Source of the DNA: Flavobacteriales bacterium | Lineage (GTDB): Bacteria; Bacteroidota; Bacteroidia; DT-38 | Length of the DNA stretch: 40,110 nt | NCBI GenBank assembly: GCA_013214205.1 | Contig: JABSPQ010000332.1 | Span: 1-40,110, forward strand | Reading direction: 5' to 3' | Part shown: positions 18,482 through 27,138 of the stretch, piece by piece | How the letters are laid out: each line of letters begins with the position of its first letter | Numbering within the stretch: position 1 is the stretch's first letter | Translations under genes and position numbers: made by a program | Notes under the pieces: generated by a model | What the model saw: the letters and a program-made list of their open reading frames with translations, nothing else | Told to the model about the DNA's origin: nothing | The model's database searches: none

Positions 18482-19420
18482 GTGCAAAAAAATAAACTCG
18501 GCAAAACCAATCTCTTAGTATCAGAAATTAGTTTTGGCGCCTCAGCACTTGGCGGGGTTTACAACGATGTAGATGAAGACGCGTGCATTGAAACCGTGCA
18601 GGTAGCTATTAATGTTGGCATCAACTTAATTGATGTAGCACCAGCGTACGGCGGCACAAAAGCCGAAACCGTATTAGGAAAAGCGCTCAAAGATATTCCG
18701 AGAGATATGTACTATATCTCCACCAAGGCGGGTAAGTATACCGATCCCGACAACTACAGCAACAACGAATTCAACTATACAGAAAAGAAAATACGCGAAG
18801 GATTAGAAGAAAGCATGAAGCGTTTGGGCGTAGACTATTTAGACATTGTTCACCTCCATGATTTCGATTACGAAAATGGCGCGCATTGCGAAGCCGCTTT
18901 CAGTACTGGTTTCGGAACACTTTTAAAACTTAAGGAAGAAGGCGTAATTGGTGCTATTGGCGCAGGAATTTATGACATGGAGTTGTGGCACCGTGTTATT
19001 GCCGAAGCCCCTGTGGATGCAATTTTGCTTCACAATCATTACTCGCTACTCGACACACTGGCATTGGAATTAATTGATGCTTGTAACGAAAAAGAAATTG
19101 GAATTATTAATGCATCACCTTTTGCAAGCAGTCTTTTAACCCCTGGCCCTGCGGCACATTGGCACCCAGCCACTACAGAGGAAAGGGCTTTATTAGAAAA
19201 AGCAGCCCAATATTGTAACGATCGAGACTTTTCTATTACAGATTTGGCTATCCAATTTTCCACACAGCAAAATCATTTCCCCACCACCCTATTCAGCACC
19301 GATACTTCTGATACGTTTATGAAAAACATGTTGGCGTACCGAAAGGATCTCGATTACGATCATGTTAAGGCAGTGCAAACAATACTAGCTCCCATTATAA
19401 ACAAACAATGGGCATATTAG
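18482..19420 (+). CDS. Aldo/keto reductase, probable L-fucose 1-dehydrogenase
   Basis: A 312-aa AKR with a GTG start 6 bases after the previous stop. The tetrad is D51 and Y56 (LIDVAPAYGG), K82 (ISTKAG) and H126 (VHLHDFD). It belongs to the L-galactose dehydrogenase / D-threo-aldose 1-dehydrogenase branch (SFGASALGG, ASPFASSLLTPGP), which oxidises L-fucose to L-fucono-1,5-lactone. That is the missing first step of the non-phosphorylating route whose other four enzymes are on the opposite strand at 25461-29200. It is last in the long plus-strand array. Confidence 0.85.
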   Translation: MQKNKLGKTNLLVSEISFGASALGGVYNDVDEDACIETVQVAINVGINLIDVAPAYGGTKAETVLGKALKDIPRDMYYISTKAGKYTDPDNYSNNEFNYTEKKIREGLEESMKRLGVDYLDIVHLHDFDYENGAHCEAAFSTGFGTLLKLKEEGVIGAIGAGIYDMELWHRVIAEAPVDAILLHNHYSLLDTLALELIDACNEKEIGIINASPFASSLLTPGPAAHWHPATTEERALLEKAAQYCNDRDFSITDLAIQFSTQQNHFPTTLFSTDTSDTFMKNMLAYRKDLDYDHVKAVQTILAPIINKQWAY

Positions 19421-19489
19421 AATAGCAAAAGAAAATAATTGATTCCCATTAACACTTCTGCCCTGTTCTGTTCTTTCAAACATCTATTT

Positions 19490-19571
19490 CAAGCGTCCGC
19501 TTGGAAGTAAGCACCAACAGCAAATAAGTCAAATCCCCTACTTTCTCCCCCGTTTTTCAAGCATCCACTTG
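19490..19571. repeat. Pair of REP-like palindromes CAAGC(N)4GCTTG type
   Basis: CAAGCGTCCGCTTG (19490-19503) and CAAGCATCCACTTG (19558-19571) are two copies of the same short palindrome, each preceded by TTT. They lie in the 295-base gap (19421-19715) between the aldo/keto reductase and PadR genes; the rest of the gap has no gene. A related palindrome with centre TTGCAA is at 23197-23211. They are probably dispersed intergenic repeats. Confidence 0.6.
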
Positions 19572-19687
19572 CGACAAATCAACAAAAAACAGGAAGTAAC
19601 CAAAAAATCACAGCTCCAAACACCCTGTAAACATTGAGAAAATAAAAATATCACTATTATGTTTTACATAGTACCATGTTAATCATA

Positions 19688-19695
19688 TATCTTTG
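19688..19695 (+). promoter_or_regulatory. TATCTTTG -7 box before padR-like gene
   Basis: An exact match to the Bacteroidetes -7 consensus TAnnTTTG, 20 bases before the PadR start codon. The -33 region around 19661-19669 (GTTTTACAT) is a weak match. Confidence 0.5.
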
Positions 19696-19715
19696 CCATA
19701 ACAAGTACTATACTT

Positions 19716-20048
19716 ATGGAATTAAAAGTAGAAAACACAAAGGCGCAGATGCGCAAAGGAGTATTAGAATATTGCATTCTCAGCACCTTAGAAAAGTCTG
19801 AAGCCTATCCGTCTGACATTATAGCTGAGCTTAAAGATGCCAAGATGATTGTGGTAGAAGGAACTCTATACCCCCTCTTAACAAGATTAAAAAATGCTGA
19901 ATTACTGAGCTATCGCTGGGAAGAATCCAAATCTGGCCCCCCAAGGAAATACTATTCCTTAACAGGAAAAGGCGCAAGCTTCTTAAAAGAGTTAACCAAA
20001 ACTTGGGATGAGCTTCAAGCAGCAGTGAATAGAGTTAAAAAGAAATAA
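19716..20048 (+). CDS. PadR family transcriptional regulator
   Basis: A 110-aa winged-helix protein of normal PadR length. It shows the family pattern GVLEYCILSTLEKSEAYPSD, then VVEGTLYPLLTRLKNAELLSYRW and GPPRKYYSLTGKG. PadR proteins repress their own operon and sense membrane or small-molecule stress. It is followed after 21 bases by the PspC-domain membrane protein. This padR/pspC pair is common in Bacteroidetes and is likely a housekeeping envelope module unrelated to the sugar genes around it. Confidence 0.92.
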   Translation: MELKVENTKAQMRKGVLEYCILSTLEKSEAYPSDIIAELKDAKMIVVEGTLYPLLTRLKNAELLSYRWEESKSGPPRKYYSLTGKGASFLKELTKTWDELQAAVNRVKKK

Positions 20049-20069
20049 AAGAAATTAATACTAGACAAA

Positions 20070-21683
20070 ATGAAAAAGACAGTAACAATCAACCTCAGCG
20101 GAATTGTATTCACATTAGATGAAGATGCCTACGAAAGCTTACAGATTTACTTAAATAGTATTCGTAAAGGCTTTAGTAATTCCGAAGGCTGCGATGAGAT
20201 TTTAGCTGACATAGAAGCAAGAATAGCCGAGCTGTTTAAAGAGATGCTTGAAGGAGCAACCCAGGTTATTTCTATGAAGGAATTAGATCAGGTAATTGAG
20301 GTAATGGGAAAGGTGGAAGATTTTATCGACGACGACTCCGAAGAAACCGAAAACAGCCAAGAGCACACCAATGAGGAGCAAGGTGAGAAACAAGCCTACA
20401 GCAGATTGTACAGAGATGGAGAGAAAAGAATTCTTGCAGGTATTTGTTCAGGGCTCAGCTATCGTCTACAAATAGATCCCATCTGGTTAAGAATTCTATT
20501 TGTCGTTTTCGCAGGATTCTTCATTCCAGTATATGTTATACTATGGATAGTAATTCCAGAAGCTAAAACGACTTCTGAAAAGTTAGAAATGAAAGGCGAA
20601 CCAATCAATATTGGGAGTATTGGAAAAACAATTGAAGACAGCCTTAACGACATTACTGATAGAATTAACAAAGAAACTGCTGGCATGAAAGGCCCGAATA
20701 ACCCAGCTAGAAAGCTGCTAATTAGAATCATTGAACTAATTACTGCTCTTGTTTCTGTCGTATTTAGATTTGTAACAACCATCGTTGGATTTACTTTCTC
20801 CATTGTAGGTTTTACACTACTGGCGACTATTATCATTATTGTTTTTGCCAATGGCATTTCATCGGTATGGATGCCAATTGCAGATGTCGATTTTCCAAAT
20901 CAAACCCAGCTATTAACAATGCTGTTTGGCAATGAGATGGATCTCTTCTTGGGTAAAGTTGGTCTCGGTTTGTTAATCGGAATTCCTGCACTTGCCTTGC
21001 TATATGTTGGAATAAAACTGATTTTTAAAATCAAACAATCCTTTATTGGACTTGGACTTGGACTAACTTGCCTTTGGATTGTAGGGCTTCTGCTCACCAT
21101 ATTTACGGGCGCCACATTTATTCAAGAATTTAGAATGGAAGACGAGGTGGTAAACGTTACGTCATTAGATACAGCAACAACAGATACATTAAGAATTAGC
21201 CTTAACAATGATTTATTCAAACATGGCGATCATCAATTTAGAATAGGCCATGGCCCAGGTCATTTCCGAATTAAATTAGACGAAGAGCACGTTTATCTTG
21301 GCAATCCAAGGTTAAGTATAGAGAAAGCATCGGGAGATCAATTTGAAGTACACCTCTATAAAAAAAGTCGTGGCACAACCACCGACGAGGCCAATAATTT
21401 GGCACAACAAATTAAATACCTATATCAAGTTTCTTTAGACGAAATTACATTCGATTCCCATTACGAAATACAGACAAATTCAAAATGGAGAGTACAGGAA
21501 GTGCATGTGGTGCTTTCTATTCCCGAAGGCAAGGCTGTTAAGCTTGACGACAAAATATTAAGGATTCTTAAATGGACAGATAACGCTTCCGATTCATGGC
21601 CTGTAGATATGGTGGGTAAAACATGGACAATGACTTCCAATAACGGCCTTACTTGCATTGGATGCGATAAAGATGATTTGTAA
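20070..21683 (+). CDS. PspC-domain membrane protein
   Basis: A 537-aa protein. Residues 1-95 form a soluble N-terminal domain (ITINLSGIVFTLDEDAY-like start, helices through FKEMLEGATQ). A PspC domain follows at about 112-172 (RDGEKRILAGICSGLSYRLQIDPIWLR split over positions 112-140, then a membrane helix). Several more hydrophobic segments span about 215-265 and 290-355. The C-terminal 180 residues form a polar domain, probably extracytoplasmic. PspC proteins act in phage-shock/envelope stress, partnering regulators such as the PadR protein encoded just upstream. Its substrate or partner is not known. Confidence 0.85.
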   Translation: MKKTVTINLSGIVFTLDEDAYESLQIYLNSIRKGFSNSEGCDEILADIEARIAELFKEMLEGATQVISMKELDQVIEVMGKVEDFIDDDSEETENSQEHTNEEQGEKQAYSRLYRDGEKRILAGICSGLSYRLQIDPIWLRILFVVFAGFFIPVYVILWIVIPEAKTTSEKLEMKGEPINIGSIGKTIEDSLNDITDRINKETAGMKGPNNPARKLLIRIIELITALVSVVFRFVTTIVGFTFSIVGFTLLATIIIIVFANGISSVWMPIADVDFPNQTQLLTMLFGNEMDLFLGKVGLGLLIGIPALALLYVGIKLIFKIKQSFIGLGLGLTCLWIVGLLLTIFTGATFIQEFRMEDEVVNVTSLDTATTDTLRISLNNDLFKHGDHQFRIGHGPGHFRIKLDEEHVYLGNPRLSIEKASGDQFEVHLYKKSRGTTTDEANNLAQQIKYLYQVSLDEITFDSHYEIQTNSKWRVQEVHVVLSIPEGKAVKLDDKILRILKWTDNASDSWPVDMVGKTWTMTSNNGLTCIGCDKDDL

Positions 21684-21780
21684 TTGAATGGGTTCAGCCC
21701 GATAAAAAAACAGCCTAGTACAGGATGGTATTTAACAAGTAAATGAGGAAATTACAAGCTCATATTTCAAATACCAATAA

Positions 21781-23163
21781 ATGTTTCAAGCAGCCACGTA
21801 TAAGCAACGAAGAGAGATACTAAAGCAAAAAGTAGGCAACGGTTTAATATTATTATTGGGGAACGAAGAGTCTTCAATGAACTTTAAGGATAATACTTAT
21901 CACTACAGACAAGACAGTACTTTCCTTTATTACTTTGGCATCCAACGTGCAGGATTAGCTGCCATCATCGACATTGACAATGATACCGAGGTGCTGTTTG
22001 GAAATGAATTCACAGTTGAAGATGCAGTTTGGATGGGTCAACAAACAACAATTCAGGAACAGGCATCTTTGTGTGCAGTCGCCAAAGTTGAAACAAGTAA
22101 TCAGATTGAGAAAGCATTAAGGTTTGCTCAAAGCAGCAACCGACAAATTCATTTTTTACCCCCATACCGAGTAGAGAACAAAGTAAAACTGCTCGATTTA
22201 ATTGGAATTTCGTCTTCAGAAATTGACAACGATTTTTCTCTTGATTTAATAAAAGCTGTAGTAAGTCAGCGAGAGATTAAGACCGAAGAAGAAATTACTC
22301 AAATCAACAGTGCTGTAGATGTAACGGTAGACATGCATTTGGCAGGTATTAAATGCGCCAAGGTAGGTATGACAGAAGCACAGGTTGCTGCAGAGGTTCA
22401 CAAAGTGGCACTCGATGCCTCAGGTGGTCTTTCGTTCCCGATTATTGCTACCATAGACGGACAGGTTTTACACAACCATTACCACGGAAACACTCTAAAA
22501 GAAGGCGATTTGTTCCTTTTAGATGCCGGTTTCGAAAACCCAATGTGTTACGCAGGAGATTTATCAAGCACATTCCCTGTAAGCAAAACATTCAACACCC
22601 AGCAGAAAGAAATCTACCAATTATCGTTAGATGCCCACGAAGCTTCTATAGATGCAATGGGTTTAGGAATTCCATTTAAAGATGCACACCTAGCTGCATG
22701 TAATATAATTTTTGATGGTTTAAAAGGCATGGGACTCACCAAAGGAGACACTGCCGACGCAATTAATGTTGGAGCTCATGCCCTATTCTTTCAGTGCGGC
22801 ACAGGTCACCAAATGGGATTAGACGTTCACGACATGGAAGATTTGGGTGAAGTTTGGGTTGGTTATGCTGGAAAAGCTAAAAGCACTCAGTTCGGTTTAA
22901 AGTCTTTAAGATTAGCTAAACCACTGGAAGTAGGACATGTTGTCACCATTGAACCCGGCATATATTTCATCCCGGAATTGATGGATCAATGGCGGGCTAA
23001 AAACAAATTTAACGATTTTATCAATTGGGACAAAGTGAATGAGTTTCGAAACTTTGGAGGAATTAGAAATGAAGAGGATTTCGTAATGACAGAGAGTGGT
23101 GCTCAATTACTTGGCAAGCCTAAACCTAAAACGATTGAGGACATAGAAACTTTACGTTCTTAA
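21781..23163 (+). CDS. pepP: Xaa-Pro aminopeptidase (M24B, PepP-like)
   Basis: A 460-aa cytoplasmic metallopeptidase that removes an N-terminal residue preceding proline. The N-terminal creatinase-like domain has MNFKDNTYHYRQDSTFLYYFG. The pita-bread domain carries the metal ligands D248 (LLDAGFEN), D260 (YAGDLSSTFP), H343 (GTGHQMGLDVHD), E391 (VTIEPGIYF) and a final Glu at 431-432 (RNEEDF). Its presence just beyond the hydroxyproline array complements the exported DPP-IV-like enzyme: together they would reduce Pro/Hyp peptides to free amino acids. It has its own 97-base upstream gap and ends convergently with the minus-strand operon. Confidence 0.92.
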   Translation: MFQAATYKQRREILKQKVGNGLILLLGNEESSMNFKDNTYHYRQDSTFLYYFGIQRAGLAAIIDIDNDTEVLFGNEFTVEDAVWMGQQTTIQEQASLCAVAKVETSNQIEKALRFAQSSNRQIHFLPPYRVENKVKLLDLIGISSSEIDNDFSLDLIKAVVSQREIKTEEEITQINSAVDVTVDMHLAGIKCAKVGMTEAQVAAEVHKVALDASGGLSFPIIATIDGQVLHNHYHGNTLKEGDLFLLDAGFENPMCYAGDLSSTFPVSKTFNTQQKEIYQLSLDAHEASIDAMGLGIPFKDAHLAACNIIFDGLKGMGLTKGDTADAINVGAHALFFQCGTGHQMGLDVHDMEDLGEVWVGYAGKAKSTQFGLKSLRLAKPLEVGHVVTIEPGIYFIPELMDQWRAKNKFNDFINWDKVNEFRNFGGIRNEEDFVMTESGAQLLGKPKPKTIEDIETLRS

Positions 23164-23196
23164 TTATCCGTATCATAAATTACCAACTCCGCATCA

Positions 23197-23289
23197 CAAG
23201 TTGCAAACTTGCGATAGCGGACTGTCTAGAGAAATACTGCTAAACTTAAAAAAATGCTGCTCTTTCAAGTTTGCAACTCGGAAGCAGCA
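23197..23289. repeat. Palindromes in the convergent gap (possible bidirectional terminator)
   Basis: CAAGTTGCAAACTTG (23197-23211) is a perfect palindrome with a GCA centre. Further on, TGCTGCT (23255-23261) pairs with AGCAGCA (23283-23289), enclosing AGTTTGCAACT. The second structure is flanked by A-rich sequence on both sides. Both lie between the convergent aminopeptidase and alpha/beta-hydrolase genes, so they may end transcription in both directions. The first resembles the CAAGC palindromes at 19490-19571. Confidence 0.5.
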
Positions 23290-23302
23290 AAATGTTGCTA
23301 GT

Positions 23303-24103
23303 TTAATTCTTCAAAAAGAAATCAGTGGTTACTTTATTAAACTTCTCAAGATTTTCCCAATGGTGCGCATGGCCACCTTCTGGAAAAGAAACAAACTGAG
23401 AGTTTATAATATTGTGACGCAAGAACTTAGAAAACTTTGTTGGCGTAATTATATCTTGCTCTCCACAAGTAATTAACGTTGGTACTTTAATCCGACGCAA
23501 TCTATCCATAGTGTCATGGTTGATACATGCATCAATCTGACCTTCGAAACCATTTTGAGATTGTGGATTGTTATCATTCAATGCTACCTTTTGCCACTTT
23601 GCTAAACGTGCTTTGCCCTCTTTATAATAAAGCGGAGAATAAATCCAAAGCTGCATTAACTCTTTAAAAGTATCGGCTTCACTAGTAATTCTGAGCTTCT
23701 TTAGATTCTCGTAAACCGTTGTAGCGAAATTATTAAACTTAGGCCAAGTACTAATTAAAACCATAGAACGAACCTTCTCAGGATGATTTAAAGCCAACTC
23801 TTGCGCTATAGCACCACCCATGGAAATTCCTGCAATTCTTGCTTTATCCACTTTCGCGTGTTCCATTACAGCAACTACATCATCAGCCATCATAGCCGTG
23901 GTATATGGCCCCGGTGGTTGACTTGATCTTCCTACTCCACGCTGCTCAATTACTATACATCTAAAATGCTTTTTATATTCCGCCACATGCTTATCCCACA
24001 AACTGCCATCCATACCCAATCCATGCAATAGAATTAACGGTTCACCCTTTCCGATGTTTTGATAATGAATATGCACTCCTTTTATATCTACGTAATATCT
24101 CAT
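23303..24103 (-). CDS. Alpha/beta hydrolase (lactonase/enol-lactonase-like)
   Basis: A 266-aa hydrolase with oxyanion motif HGLGMDGSLWD, nucleophile S94 in GISMGGA, acid D217 in GEQDIITP and H245 in EGGHAHH. It is closest in style to 3-oxoadipate enol-lactonase / carboxylesterase members. It is last in the minus-strand fucose operon, after the Gfo/Idh gene (107-base gap). A role in lactone or ester opening of a sugar derivative is plausible, but the amidohydrolase in the same operon already covers fuconolactone, so its substrate is unknown. Confidence 0.85.
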   Translation of the reverse strand: MRYYVDIKGVHIHYQNIGKGEPLILLHGLGMDGSLWDKHVAEYKKHFRCIVIEQRGVGRSSQPPGPYTTAMMADDVVAVMEHAKVDKARIAGISMGGAIAQELALNHPEKVRSMVLISTWPKFNNFATTVYENLKKLRITSEADTFKELMQLWIYSPLYYKEGKARLAKWQKVALNDNNPQSQNGFEGQIDACINHDTMDRLRRIKVPTLITCGEQDIITPTKFSKFLRHNIINSQFVSFPEGGHAHHWENLEKFNKVTTDFFLKN

Positions 24104-24169
24104 TGTGTTCTTTTTATAAAAATTGTATTTTTTTGAAAGGGCAGAAATAATGCTCGTTCTAAAGTATTC

Positions 24170-24194
24170 TTTATTTCAATAAATTGGAAATAAA
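24170..24194 (-). terminator. AT-rich hairpin after the Gfo/Idh gene
   Basis: TTTATTTC (24170-24177) and GAAATAAA (24187-24194) are perfect inverted arms with a 9-base loop, 17 bases beyond the Gfo/Idh stop. No U-tract follows on the minus strand, so termination strength is uncertain. Confidence 0.3.
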
Positions 24195-24210
24195 ACGGAT
24201 TGCAAATTGA

Positions 24211-25257
24211 CTACGACCTATTACTCGACTGATATGCAGACTCTACCAATTGCATGGTTTTAATAGCATCCTCCACAGAAGTTGGTAGTACATCTGCTCC
24301 TTCTTTAAATCGCATAATGTTTGCCATGGGGCCAATAAACGCATCAGGAAACCAACTGCCTTCCAATTCAACGGTTTTCCATTCGCCTTTCCCAGCTTCG
24401 TCTGCAATAAAGTATTCAAAAACATCAGGAACTGAATCGGGGTAATTTAGATTGAGCCCCATCTTAGCATAAATAGCGCCCTTGGTTCCCTCCCACTTAA
24501 TGTAGCTGTGTTGGTGCTTCGATCCGAAATTATGATCGTGATTGGTATTAATTCGTGCTGCTTTAACATCACCATAATCAAATATGATAGAGCTTCGGGT
24601 AGACGAAACCGTTGTTGTAGGATGCTTTACAGTTTTAGCCAGAAGCCTTTGTGGATCACCGAAAAAAGAACGAATCATGTCGATGTAATGAATGCTGTGG
24701 TAGAGAATTTCCACACGTGAATTGGTTGCTAAAAAGTCCCATAAGTGCCAAGGCGTAACAGTAGTTACCTTCACCTCAATATCGAACACCTCTCCTATTG
24801 CACCCGAATCAATAATAGAGCGGGCTGCATTAACAAACGGCGTGTACCTCAACTGAAAATTAACAGCGGCAGTTAAATTCAACTCCCTACAAACTTCTAA
24901 TATTTCGTTTGCTTGCTCTATGTTTTCGCCCATTGGCTTTTGAATGAGAACGGTAGAATTTCCGGGCAACTGAACAAGTATGTCGATAATTTTATCGGCA
25001 GGAACGGCCACATCAAACACGGCATTCAACAACGCTCCATGTGCAATCAACTCTTCTAAAGTCTTATAAACATTGGCAATTTCAAATTGTGCTCCAAGCG
25101 CTTTGGAACTCTCGAAATTCAAATCAAAAATCCCTTTAACCTTAAAGCCTGCCTTTTTATACGCAGGCAAATGAGCATTCTTTATGATCCCTCCTGCTCC
25201 AATTATTACAATTGGCATTGGGGTTTGGGGCAAAGCAGACTTATCGTTGATTATCAT
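24211..25257 (-). CDS. Gfo/Idh/MocA family oxidoreductase
   Basis: A 348-aa NAD(P)-dependent sugar oxidoreductase. The Rossmann motif is VIIGAGGIIKNAHLPAY, the substrate motif is QKPMGEN (the usual EKP has Gln in place of Glu), and the conserved HSIHYIDMIRSFFG follows in the second domain. Family members oxidise or reduce sugars, inositols or lactones. It sits downstream of the fuconolactonase in the fucose operon, so it may act on a side sugar (for example L-galactose, D-arabinose or a methyl-fucose) or serve as an alternative dehydrogenase. The start at 25257 is kept; an internal Met at residue 14 is also possible. Confidence 0.85.
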   Translation of the reverse strand: MIINDKSALPQTPMPIVIIGAGGIIKNAHLPAYKKAGFKVKGIFDLNFESSKALGAQFEIANVYKTLEELIAHGALLNAVFDVAVPADKIIDILVQLPGNSTVLIQKPMGENIEQANEILEVCRELNLTAAVNFQLRYTPFVNAARSIIDSGAIGEVFDIEVKVTTVTPWHLWDFLATNSRVEILYHSIHYIDMIRSFFGDPQRLLAKTVKHPTTTVSSTRSSIIFDYGDVKAARINTNHDHNFGSKHQHSYIKWEGTKGAIYAKMGLNLNYPDSVPDVFEYFIADEAGKGEWKTVELEGSWFPDAFIGPMANIMRFKEGADVLPTSVEDAIKTMQLVESAYQSSNRS

Positions 25258-25303
25258 ATTGAACGCTTAAATTAACGATTTCAGTCGTATTTCCTGAAAC
25301 TTT

Positions 25304-25444
25304 CTTCTCGATACATCGCCGAAGAACGGCAATACTCGAACTGACACGCCCTAGAGGGCCCGCAAACAGCTTTTCAAATCTAATACCTTTAAAAATAATT
25401 GTCAGTTCGAGTGAATTTTCTCTTCGAAAATTTGTATCGAGAAC
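25304..25444. repeat. Palindromic MITE-like element inside the fucose operon
   Basis: TTCTCGATACA (25305-25315) is matched by TGTATCGAGAA (25433-25443), and CTCGAACTGACA (25335-25346) by TGTCAGTTCGAG (25400-25411). All pairs are perfect, giving a two-tier stem across 140 bases. The pattern of CTCGAACTGACA and GTATCGAGAA arms is one I recall as a common intergenic repeat in flavobacterial genomes. It fills the 203-base gap between the fuconolactonase and Gfo/Idh genes and has no coding capacity. Confidence 0.75.
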
Positions 25445-25460
25445 ACAATGATTACAGTAC

Positions 25461-26285
25461 TCAAATCCCATAAAACTCTGCTGCCGTATTTCCAAACACA
25501 AAGTCCTTATCGGTTTGCTCCATGCCTTCACAATACTTTTCTAAGATTGTTTTTCCTTCGGCATACTTACCTACCAACAAGCATACAGGCCAGTCAGAGC
25601 CATACATTAAGCGCTTGGCACCATAAGCATCAAACACCACATCCAAGTAAGGACTAAACTGTTCGGGTTGCCAATTACTCCAGTCTGCTTCGGTTGTTAA
25701 ACCCGATACTTTGCAATATACATTTGGGTTTTGAGCCAACTCCTTCATCATACTCCCCCATGGTTCCAGCTCACCTGTATTAACGAGGGGTTTAGCCATG
25801 TGGTCGATTACAAAGCGTTGATCTGAAAATGCGTTCACCAGCCTCAACGCCTCAGGCATTTGATTGGGAGCAATTAAAATATCGTAAGTGTAGTTGTGCT
25901 TGCCTAAGGCTGCAATGCCCCGTCTAAAGGCTTCACCATCCATAAAACCATCAGGTTCTGCTTGCACTATGTGCCTAAAGCCTTTCAACTTTTGGAATGT
26001 TGCCATCCATTCAAGCTTCTGCTCTGCTTCGTCGGATTGCAGATCAACCCAACCTACTACTGCAGGAATGAAATTAAATACTTCGGCTAAATCTAAAAGA
26101 AAACTTGTTTCAGTAGAGCTTTGTGCGGCCTGAACGGCCACACAAGCATCTACATTATTATCTGTTAAGATTGGTTGAAGGTGATTGGGCATAAAATCAT
26201 TGCGCAACACCTTCATGTTTTCTGTAATCCAAGCATCCCGTTTGGGGCTGAACTTCCAGAAGTGTTGATGAGAATCAATCCGCAT
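25461..26285 (-). CDS. L-fuconolactonase (amidohydrolase 2 family)
   Basis: A 274-aa amidohydrolase. The N-terminal metal motif is IDSHQHFW and the C-terminal conserved Asp is in MYGSDWPVCLL. This family opens sugar lactones, here L-fuconolactone to L-fuconate. The start is set at the ATG at 26285, inside the end of the FAH-family gene (overlap 11 bases); a TTG two codons upstream would add two residues. Gene order with fuconate dehydratase, SDR and FAH-family genes is the standard one for the non-phosphorylating fucose route. Confidence 0.88.
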   Translation of the reverse strand: MRIDSHQHFWKFSPKRDAWITENMKVLRNDFMPNHLQPILTDNNVDACVAVQAAQSSTETSFLLDLAEVFNFIPAVVGWVDLQSDEAEQKLEWMATFQKLKGFRHIVQAEPDGFMDGEAFRRGIAALGKHNYTYDILIAPNQMPEALRLVNAFSDQRFVIDHMAKPLVNTGELEPWGSMMKELAQNPNVYCKVSGLTTEADWSNWQPEQFSPYLDVVFDAYGAKRLMYGSDWPVCLLVGKYAEGKTILEKYCEGMEQTDKDFVFGNTAAEFYGI

Positions 26286-27129
26286 CGACAACTCCTTGTC
26301 TTGCTTCTCCTAAATTTTCAACACCTAATTCAACTACATCACCTGGCTTTAAAAACTGCTGTGGTTTTAATCCCATTCCAACGCCAAATGGTGTTCCTGT
26401 GGTAATCACATCACCCGGTAAAAGCGTCATAAAGTTAGTCAGGTAGCTTACTATAAAAGGAACTGTAAAGATCATATCAGACGTATTACTACCCTGTTTT
26501 CTCTCTCCATTCACATTCAACCAAAGGTCGAGGTTGCCAACATCACCAGCCTCATCCTTAGTAACTAACCATGGCCCAATCGGAGTGAAGTTATCATTAC
26601 TTTTTCCTTTAACCCATTGCCCAGCTCTTTCCAACTGAAATTCTCTTTCACTTACATCGTTGATTAATGTATAGCCAGCAATGTAATCGTTGGCTTCTGC
26701 CTCGGTAATGTAACTTGCTTTCTTACCGATTACAACTCCCAACTCAACTTCCCAGTCTGTCTTTTTACTATTTCTTGGAATAATAATATTATCGTTAGGA
26801 CCACAAACAGATGTTGTTGACTTAAAGAATATGATTGGCTCTGGCGGAGGCTCCATTCCCGTTTCTTTTGCATGGCTAGAATAATTTAATCCTATTGCAA
26901 TTACCTTAGAAGGACGTGCAACTGGGCAGCCTATTCTTACGCTGTCATCCACTACCGGACAACTTGCAGCGTTGTCTTTTAACCATTCTTGAAGCTTGTT
27001 TACACCGTCGTCTCCAAAAAACTGTTCGTCGTAATTAGCACAAAATGCGCTAACATCTAATCTTTTTCCTTCTTCGTTTAGTACCGCTGGAATCTCTTTC
27101 CCTTCTTCGCCTAATCTTATTAATTTCAT
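26275..27129 (-). CDS. 2,4-diketo-3-deoxy-L-fuconate hydrolase (FAH family)
   Basis: A 284-aa fumarylacetoacetate-hydrolase-fold enzyme. The metal and active-site motifs are ALGLNYSSHAKETG-like (VIAIGLNYSSHAKE), DWEVELGVVIGK, YTLINDVSEREFQ and TGTPFGVGMGL. In this context it cleaves 2,4-diketo-3-deoxy-L-fuconate to pyruvate and L-lactate, the last step of the route. It is packed 9 bases after the SDR gene and overlaps the fuconolactonase gene. Confidence 0.9.
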   Translation of the reverse strand: MKLIRLGEEGKEIPAVLNEEGKRLDVSAFCANYDEQFFGDDGVNKLQEWLKDNAASCPVVDDSVRIGCPVARPSKVIAIGLNYSSHAKETGMEPPPEPIIFFKSTTSVCGPNDNIIIPRNSKKTDWEVELGVVIGKKASYITEAEANDYIAGYTLINDVSEREFQLERAGQWVKGKSNDNFTPIGPWLVTKDEAGDVGNLDLWLNVNGERKQGSNTSDMIFTVPFIVSYLTNFMTLLPGDVITTGTPFGVGMGLKPQQFLKPGDVVELGVENLGEARQGVVDAD

Positions 27130-27138
27130 TAATTCTTC

